Origin: Ruminococcus sp. UBA4350
GTDB lineage: Bacteria; Bacillota; Clostridia; Oscillospirales; Ruminococcaceae
Length of the DNA: 9,408 bases
Direction of reading: 5' to 3'
Assembly (NCBI GenBank): GCA_002394125.1
Contig: DGSY01000149.1
Location: 1 to 9,408, forward strand
The notes beneath the pieces are model-generated. The model saw only the letters and a program-made list of their open reading frames with translations. It was not told the DNA's origin and made no database searches. A program made the position numbers and the translations under genes. Positions 5,850-9,408 of the stretch are shown in pieces. How positions within the stretch are numbered: position 1 is the stretch's first letter; each line of letters begins with the position of its first letter.

Positions 5850-7085
5850 TCAGTCCCTCCTGAACAGGTCACGTGTATAAACCTTATCCGCCGCATCATC
5901 GAGGCAGCTGTCATATCTGTTCGCGATGATCGCCTGACTCATCTGCTTGAACTTTTCCAGATCGTTTACAACAAGGCTGCCGTAGAATGTGTCACCGTCA
6001 TTCAGTGTCGGCTCATAAATGATGATCTGCGCGCCCTTTGCCTTGATGCGCTTCATTACACCCTGAATGGAGCTCTGACGGAAATTATCGGAATTGCTCT
6101 TCATTGTCAGTCGGTAGACGCCGATCACAACCTGCTTCTCACCGACATAGCCGCCGGAATAGCTGTTGCCGCCGGCGATCTGCAGCACGCGGTCGGCAAT
6201 GAAATCCTTTCGCGTGCGGTTGCTCACCACGATCGCCTGAATGAGATTCTGCGGGACATCCGCGTAGTTTGCGAGCAGCTGCTTGGTGTCCTTCGGCAGG
6301 CAGTATCCGCCGTAGCCGAAGCTCGGATTGTTATAGTGGCTGCCGATGCGCGGATCAAGACAAACGCCGTTGATGATCGCCTGCGAATCCAGCCCCTTCA
6401 TCTCGGCATAAGTGTCAAGCTCATTGAAATAGCTGACGCGCAGCGCGAGATAGGTATTGGCAAACAGCTTGACCGCCTCTGCTTCCGTAAAGCCCATGAA
6501 AAGCGTGTCGATATCCGGCTTCTCTGCGCCCTCCTGCAGCAGCTTCGCAAAGACCTCAGCAGCTTCCCTGCTCTTTTCATCACAGCCGACGATAATGCGG
6601 CTCGGATAGAGGTTGTCGTAAAGCGCCTTGCTTTCACGCAGGAATTCCGGACTGAAAATGATCCGGTCTGTGCCGAACTTCTGTCTGACGCTTTCCGTAT
6701 AGCCGACCGGAATCGTACTCTTGATAATCATCATTGCGTCGGGATTGCTCTCCAGCACAAGGCTGATGACCGCTTCGACTGCCGAGGTATCGAAGAAATT
6801 CTTCAGCGAATCATAGTTGGTCGGCGCGGCAATGATGACGAAATCCGCATCCGCATAGGCCGCAGCACCGTCTGTTGTCGCGGTCAGACGGAGTTCCTTT
6901 TCCGCAAGATACTTTTCAATATAGTCGTCCTGAATCGGAGATTTCTTTGCATTGAGCTGTGCAACCTTCTCCGGAACAATATCCACAGCTGTCACCTGAT
7001 GATGCTGCGCCAGAAGAACTGCCAGCGACAGACCGACATAGCCGGTTCCGGCAACCGCGATTTTCAAATCTTCAAATGCTCTCAT
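5850..7085 (-). CDS. ugd: UDP-glucose 6-dehydrogenase
   Basis: A 411-residue NAD-dependent enzyme oxidising UDP-glucose to UDP-glucuronate in two steps, in the cytosol. The N-terminal Rossmann motif GTGYVGLS spans residues 13-20. STIPVGYT (123-130) and FSPEFLRES (144-152) form the substrate site. FGYGGYCLPKDT (256-267) contains the catalytic Cys262. K206 and N210 sit in the VKLFANTYLALRVSYFNEL helix. The C-terminal NAD-like domain includes VVIGVYRLTMKSNSDNFRQSS (a K...SD.R pattern). The size resembles the short enzymes of E. coli Ugd and streptococcal HasB type. The GGAAAGGAAG ribosome site precedes ATG 7085. It is first in the nucleotide-sugar operon and is transcribed from a consensus promoter 125 nt upstream with a structured leader. 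UDP-GlcA production suggests capsule or other acidic polysaccharide. Confidence 0.95.
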   Translation of the reverse strand: MRAFEDLKIAVAGTGYVGLSLAVLLAQHHQVTAVDIVPEKVAQLNAKKSPIQDDYIEKYLAEKELRLTATTDGAAAYADADFVIIAAPTNYDSLKNFFDTSAVEAVISLVLESNPDAMMIIKSTIPVGYTESVRQKFGTDRIIFSPEFLRESKALYDNLYPSRIIVGCDEKSREAAEVFAKLLQEGAEKPDIDTLFMGFTEAEAVKLFANTYLALRVSYFNELDTYAEMKGLDSQAIINGVCLDPRIGSHYNNPSFGYGGYCLPKDTKQLLANYADVPQNLIQAIVVSNRTRKDFIADRVLQIAGGNSYSGGYVGEKQVVIGVYRLTMKSNSDNFRQSSIQGVMKRIKAKGAQIIIYEPTLNDGDTFYGSLVVNDLEKFKQMSQAIIANRYDSCLDDAADKVYTRDLFRRD

Positions 7086-7116
7086 TTTCAGGCTTCCTTT
7101 CCGCGCGACATAATTC

Positions 7117-7178
7117 CATTACAGCATAACAACTCCGGCATCTTCGCTGAACAAAGCATCCGGCTTTATGCTGTAATG
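7117..7178 (-). promoter_or_regulatory. Structured 5' leader element of ugd
   Basis: A 13-bp perfect stem pairs CATTACAGCATAA (7117-7129 on the plus strand) with TTATGCTGTAATG (7166-7178). Inside it, CCGG pairs with CCGG and CTTTG with CGAAG around a TTCAG loop (minus-strand sense). It is transcribed from the promoter at 7238-7210 and ends 31 nt before the ugd start codon. No T-run follows, so it is not a terminator by itself. It may be an RNA switch, an RNA-protein site or a DNA operator; no known riboswitch class is recognised. Confidence 0.65.
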
Positions 7179-7209
7179 AGAGAATGCATATACGCACTTG
7201 CTCCAGTCC

Positions 7210-7238
7210 ATTTTACCACAGAAAAAACGAACTGTCAA
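7210..7238 (-). promoter_or_regulatory. Sigma-A promoter of the ugd operon
   Basis: On the minus strand a perfect -35 TTGACA (7238-7233), a 17-nt spacer with a T6 run, and a -10 TAAAAT (7215-7210). Transcription would start near 7203, giving a leader of about 118 nt before ugd. Confidence 0.9.
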
Positions 7239-7373
7239 GTCGTTTTCACAATTCCGTTGAAATAACAGCCGGAAAATCGCCCGGTTCTGCGGAAAAATAT
7301 ATTGAAACTATGCATAATTCACAATAAGCGGATATAAAATAAAGCAGTTCAGTATTGACTGCCGGAGAAACAG

Positions 7374-7642
7374 ATGTCTTTCGATGAATACAGATATGCT
7401 GATAAAAAGGTTGTCTCTGCTTTTTTGAAATCAGACTTGCATTCTGCGGACGACTATGGTATCATGAAAACACAAACACGAATCGCTCCACAGATTTGTA
7501 AACGGTGAGCCGCTTTACAGAGCACACGAGTACTCATTCGGAGTGCTGGCGTTTGAGAGTGAGCCGGTTGATCCGAGACTGTAAAAAGTGCGGTTCTGAA
7601 AGCCGTCTGCAAGCAGCCATATTTCAGCATATACAGGAATAA
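7374..7642 (+). pseudogene. Degenerate small ORFs, unknown family
   Basis: Three short frames follow one another in three different registers. The first is 44 codons from ATG 7374 (MSFDEYRYADKKVVSAFLKS..., stop 7506-7508) with GGAG 6 nt upstream. The second is an overlapping frame, 7468-7584, reading ...RFVNGEPLYRAHEYSFGVLA followed by FESEPVDPRL. The third ends CGSESRLQAAIFQHIQE at 7642. The second has convincingly protein-like composition. A terminator follows 3 nt after the last stop, which suggests a real gene broken by frameshifts and deletions. I do not recognise the family. A promoter-like pair lies within it at 7437-7465. Confidence 0.4.
7437..7465 (+). promoter_or_regulatory. Promoter-like sequence
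   Basis: TTGCAT (7437-7442), a 17-nt spacer and TATCAT (7460-7465). It would transcribe the rest of the degenerate region up to the terminator at 7646, a transcript of about 200 nt, so a small RNA is conceivable. It may also be a chance match. Confidence 0.4.
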
Positions 7643-7645
7643 CAC

Positions 7646-7683
7646 AAAGCCTGATTTCAAAACGAAATCAGGCTTTTCGTTTC
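7646..7683 (+). terminator. Rho-independent terminator, possibly bidirectional
   Basis: A perfect 13-bp stem pairs AAAGCCTGATTTC (7646-7658) with GAAATCAGGCTTT (7664-7676), with a 5-nt AAAAC loop and a broken T tract (TTTTCGTTT). It ends transcripts of the degenerate region and may also stop the converging hydrolase transcript, whose stop codon is 20 nt away. Confidence 0.85.
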
Positions 7684-7702
7684 AGGCGGCTGACTGCTCT
7701 CA

Positions 7703-8623
7703 TTACCAGCCCTTTATGATCCTGCGGAGCTGTTTGTCGATATCCTCCCGTGTCTGCCGGCACTCCTTCGGGTGTTCCTTCAGCGTCCTGAATGCAAATC
7801 GCAGGAGCAGCGACGAACCGAACGGCAATACCGTTTCAAGCATCGACTGCGGAAATACAAAATGCGAGCCGTATTCATATGTCAGCTTTGCCGCACGGCA
7901 TTCATGCGGCGTGACTCTGAGCCGTTCCATCATTCTGTCGATGTAGCGGCAGGTATCCCACAGGGAATCATCCTGCGCGCCGACCAGCACCAGCTTTCCC
8001 CTGATTCGCTCGACCTTGATCTTCATATTCTCCGTCACAGGGCAAAGCTGCTCCGAAAGGTCGAACATATCCCGTGCAGCCGCCATATCGCCCCGGCGTT
8101 CGGCTTCCTCTTTCAGCTTCTGCCAGTATTCGGGGTGGCGGTAAGCATAGGGCAGATACGGCAGAGGCCTGCCCTTGTATGAAAGCGTGGATTCCCCGTT
8201 TCCGGGGCGCTCCCTTGCACCGTCCTTCTCATCACGGTAGAAGCCCTCCATGACAAAATCCGAGGGTGAAAGGGCGATCGTAAGGGTGATATCGGGGATA
8301 TACGATGCCGCCGCCAGTGCTGCCATCGCAGTCGTAGATGCGCCGATGATGCCGAATTTGCTATTGCCCTTTCTGCGCAGAACCGCGATCGCCTTTTCAA
8401 AGCTCTCGATGGGCTGATCGTGCCATGAATAATCTTTCGATTCTGTTGCGCAGGCCAGCACATTGCAGCCGTTCCGGTGCAGCCATTTGACGCCCATTTT
8501 TACCATGAGGTCGTCTGCCTTATCACCGAGCATCAGTATCACGCCCCTGTCAGAGGGCTTCGGATTTTTGTAATATACGCCGTAAAAGCCGTCCTTATCA
8601 GTATAAAAATATTCGCCCTTCAT
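7703..8623 (-). CDS. Alpha/beta hydrolase, acyl-CoA thioester hydrolase/BAAT C-terminal-like
   Basis: A 306-residue cytosolic alpha/beta hydrolase without a signal peptide. The nucleophile elbow is FGIIGASTTAMAALAAASYI (residues 90-109) with Ser96. PDITLTIALSPSDFVMEGF (110-128) follows, as in clostridial proteins of the BAAT_C family. Asp218 or Asp219 in LVGAQDDSLWDT (213-224) and His254 in YGSHFVFP (251-258) complete the triad. The elbow reads G-A-S-T-T instead of the common G-x-S-x-G, so the last Gly is missing; this seems a subfamily trait. The substrate is unknown; thioester, ester or peptide bonds are possible. The start at 8623 has AAAGGAG 9 nt upstream, and the ATG overlaps the stop of a short upstream frame as ATGA. 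Expression should come from the operator-controlled promoter at 8822-8794. Confidence 0.8.
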   Translation of the reverse strand: MKGEYFYTDKDGFYGVYYKNPKPSDRGVILMLGDKADDLMVKMGVKWLHRNGCNVLACATESKDYSWHDQPIESFEKAIAVLRRKGNSKFGIIGASTTAMAALAAASYIPDITLTIALSPSDFVMEGFYRDEKDGARERPGNGESTLSYKGRPLPYLPYAYRHPEYWQKLKEEAERRGDMAAARDMFDLSEQLCPVTENMKIKVERIRGKLVLVGAQDDSLWDTCRYIDRMMERLRVTPHECRAAKLTYEYGSHFVFPQSMLETVLPFGSSLLLRFAFRTLKEHPKECRQTREDIDKQLRRIIKGW

Positions 8624-8739
8624 TTTAATCTGCTCCTTTCAGATCGGTCAATGCCCATAATCATGATCACGGCTCTGCCGCTGTCCTGCTCTGCAAGATG
8701 ACCGGCAATCCGTTCGCTTTCACTGTAAAGATTCGTATC
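8620..8739 (-). pseudogene. Open-frame remnant coupled to the hydrolase start
   Basis: A 39-codon frame with no start codon at its beginning reads DTNLYSESERIAGHLAEQDS followed by GRAVIMIMGIDRSERSRLK. It stops with TGA overlapping the hydrolase ATG (ATGA). The overlap is the kind seen between translationally coupled operon genes, so this may be the C-terminal end of a lost first gene. The family is not recognised. It could also be a chance frame, with MGIDRSERSRLK as at most a leader peptide. Confidence 0.35.
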
Positions 8740-8769
8740 TCATTTTCGCATAAAGCGATGCTTCATTCG

Positions 8770-8785
8770 GTTAGTATTCACTAAC
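8770..8785. promoter_or_regulatory. Palindromic operator GTTAGT-N4-ACTAAC
   Basis: A perfect 6-bp dyad with a 4-bp centre (GTTAGTATTCACTAAC). It lies just downstream of the minus-strand -10 box at 8799-8794, covering roughly +2 to +17, where a bound dimer would block RNA polymerase. The form is typical of TetR- or MarR-family operators. The regulator gene is not in the window. Confidence 0.7.
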
Positions 8786-8793
8786 TATATTAG

Positions 8794-8822
8794 ATTATAG
8801 CACATTCTTACTGTTTCGTCAA
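8794..8822 (-). promoter_or_regulatory. Promoter of the hydrolase gene
   Basis: On the minus strand -35 TTGACG (8822-8817), a 17-nt spacer and a perfect -10 TATAAT (8799-8794). It is followed at once by the palindromic operator and precedes the hydrolase start by about 170 nt. Confidence 0.88.
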
Positions 8823-8830
8823 TACCCTGT

Positions 8831-8974
8831 GGAACGTTTCATTTATTCCGTATCCATTGCACTTTCTCCAAAATTGCTATAACCGTGCATTGCCCGGCTC
8901 CGATATGAGGTCAGAACGCGGAACGGTTTATTTTTTCAGTATCCGTTGCACTATTCACTTGAATATGCTATAAT
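8831..8974 (+). repeat. Tandem imperfect direct repeat carrying a promoter
   Basis: Copy 1 (8831-8883) and copy 2 (8920-8974) share GGAACG, a TTTATT-rich stretch, GTATCC-[A/G]-TTGCAC and GCTATAA, with the TTGCAC boxes offset by 89 nt. Copy 2 carries a consensus promoter. Copy 1 has the same boxes but a 15-nt spacer and TATAAC (8857-8883), so it should be weak or dead. Confidence 0.75.
8946..8974 (+). promoter_or_regulatory. Promoter of the ABC exporter gene
   Basis: -35 TTGCAC (8946-8951), a 17-nt spacer ending in TGC (extended -10 TG motif) and a perfect -10 TATAAT (8969-8974). It is about 31 nt upstream of the start codon at 9006, so the leader is short. Confidence 0.88.
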
Positions 8975-9005
8975 ATTAGCAACAATTCATGTTCGGAGTG
9001 ATTCT

Positions 9006-9408
9006 ATGTTTGATAAACGACTGACCGCTCTTTGTCCCGAAAGCAAAAAATACATTGTGGGCAATATTATCCTGCAATGGCTGGAGCTTGCGCTGAATAC
9101 TGTTATGATAATCACAGTCGCAAAAACGATCAGCAAGCTGTATTACAAAGAATGGACGATGAGCGACCTGACTTTGCCGATCATTGTAATTCTGGCAACA
9201 CTTGTCATTCGCTTCTTTACGGCGCAGGGAGCAACAAGAATGAGCTGGCTTGCGTCCAAAACCGTCAAGCAGAAGCTCCGTGAGCTGATATACGGCAAGC
9301 TGCTCAGACTCGGCAGCAAGTACCGTGAACAGGTCACAACAGCAGAACTTGTGCAGGAGTCCGTTGAGGGCGTTGACCAGTTGGAAAGCTATTTCGGACT
9401 TTACGTTC
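9006..9408 (+). CDS. ABC exporter, CydD-like, N-terminal part (runs off the window)
   Basis: The first 134 residues of a probable fused permease/ATPase half-transporter. It starts at ATG 9006 with GGAG 7 nt upstream. The opening MFDKRLTALCPESKKYIVGN is followed by a first membrane helix at about residues 18-40 (IILQWLELALNTVMIITVAK) and a second at about 57-75 (LTLPIIVILATLVIRFFTAQ). Next is a long charged coupling helix with SKTVKQKLRELIYGKLLRLG and EQVTTAELVQESVEGVDQLESYF, as in ABC type-1 exporter membrane domains. The sequence flavour is that of clostridial CydD-type transporters. The nucleotide-binding domain lies outside the window, so substrate and partner (a CydC-like second subunit would be expected next) cannot be stated. 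Confidence 0.85.
   Translation, partial: MFDKRLTALCPESKKYIVGNIILQWLELALNTVMIITVAKTISKLYYKEWTMSDLTLPIIVILATLVIRFFTAQGATRMSWLASKTVKQKLRELIYGKLLRLGSKYREQVTTAELVQESVEGVDQLESYFGLYV

Noticed and set aside
5718..7265. 515-codon plus-strand open frame opposite ugd
   Set aside because: It is antisense to a gene with clear catalytic motifs; long antisense frames are common in GC-rich codon-biased genes, and it has no domain-like sequence or ribosome site.
7454..7660. 68-codon minus-strand frame
   Set aside because: It begins inside the terminator hairpin and has no ribosome site.
1..9408. CRISPR array, tRNA, rRNA, integrase or att sites
   Set aside because: No regularly spaced repeats, cloverleaf sequences, rRNA segments or recombinase genes were seen.

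Overview
The window looks like a chromosomal segment of a gut-type Clostridia (Oscillospiraceae/Ruminococcus-like) bacterium. The reasons are moderately GC-rich coding with AGGAGG-type ribosome binding sites, sigma-A promoters of TTGACA-17-TATAAT type, and protein families common in that group (clostridial-style Tmk, PF14907-type nucleotidyltransferase, BAAT_C-like hydrolase, CydD-like ABC exporter). The genus is inference from protein flavour; no rRNA or marker gene is present.

Layout. Bases 1-600 are genomic debris: a 169-bp MITE-like hairpin element flanked by TA, a C-terminal scrap resembling an S24/LexA-type repressor, an N-terminal scrap resembling HicA, and a collapsed copy of the galE-tmk junction. 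An intact nucleotidyltransferase gene follows (625-1743, +), then a wrecked aldo/keto reductase and an intact flavodoxin (2135-2599, +) closed by a strong terminator. On the minus strand, from a consensus promoter at 7238-7210, lies a nucleotide-sugar operon: UDP-glucose dehydrogenase (ugd), a UDPGP-family UTP-sugar-1-phosphate uridylyltransferase, galE, and thymidylate kinase (tmk). It ends in a 5' fragment of the same nucleotidyltransferase gene that is intact at 625-1743. The operon should supply UDP-glucose, UDP-galactose and UDP-glucuronate for surface polysaccharide, with tmk (dTMP to dTDP) as last gene. Upstream of the operon are a degenerate small-ORF region (7374-7642) and a terminator. 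Further on is an alpha/beta hydrolase on the minus strand (7703-8623), driven by a near-perfect promoter with a palindromic operator. Divergent from it is the start of an ABC exporter (9006 to the window end) behind a duplicated promoter.

Main discovery. The two sides of the window hold reciprocal remnants of one ancestral galE-tmk-nucleotidyltransferase block in inverted orientation. The left locus keeps the nucleotidyltransferase intact but has only the last codons of galE and a deleted tmk. The right locus keeps galE and tmk intact but has only about 140 bp of the nucleotidyltransferase (about 92% identical by my hand alignment), fused so that it supplies the tmk stop codon. This looks like a segmental duplication followed by complementary gene loss. 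Other points of interest are the MITE, a structured 62-nt element in the ugd leader, and the tandem promoter duplication in front of the ABC gene. I see no CRISPR, rRNA, tRNA or convincing new defence system.
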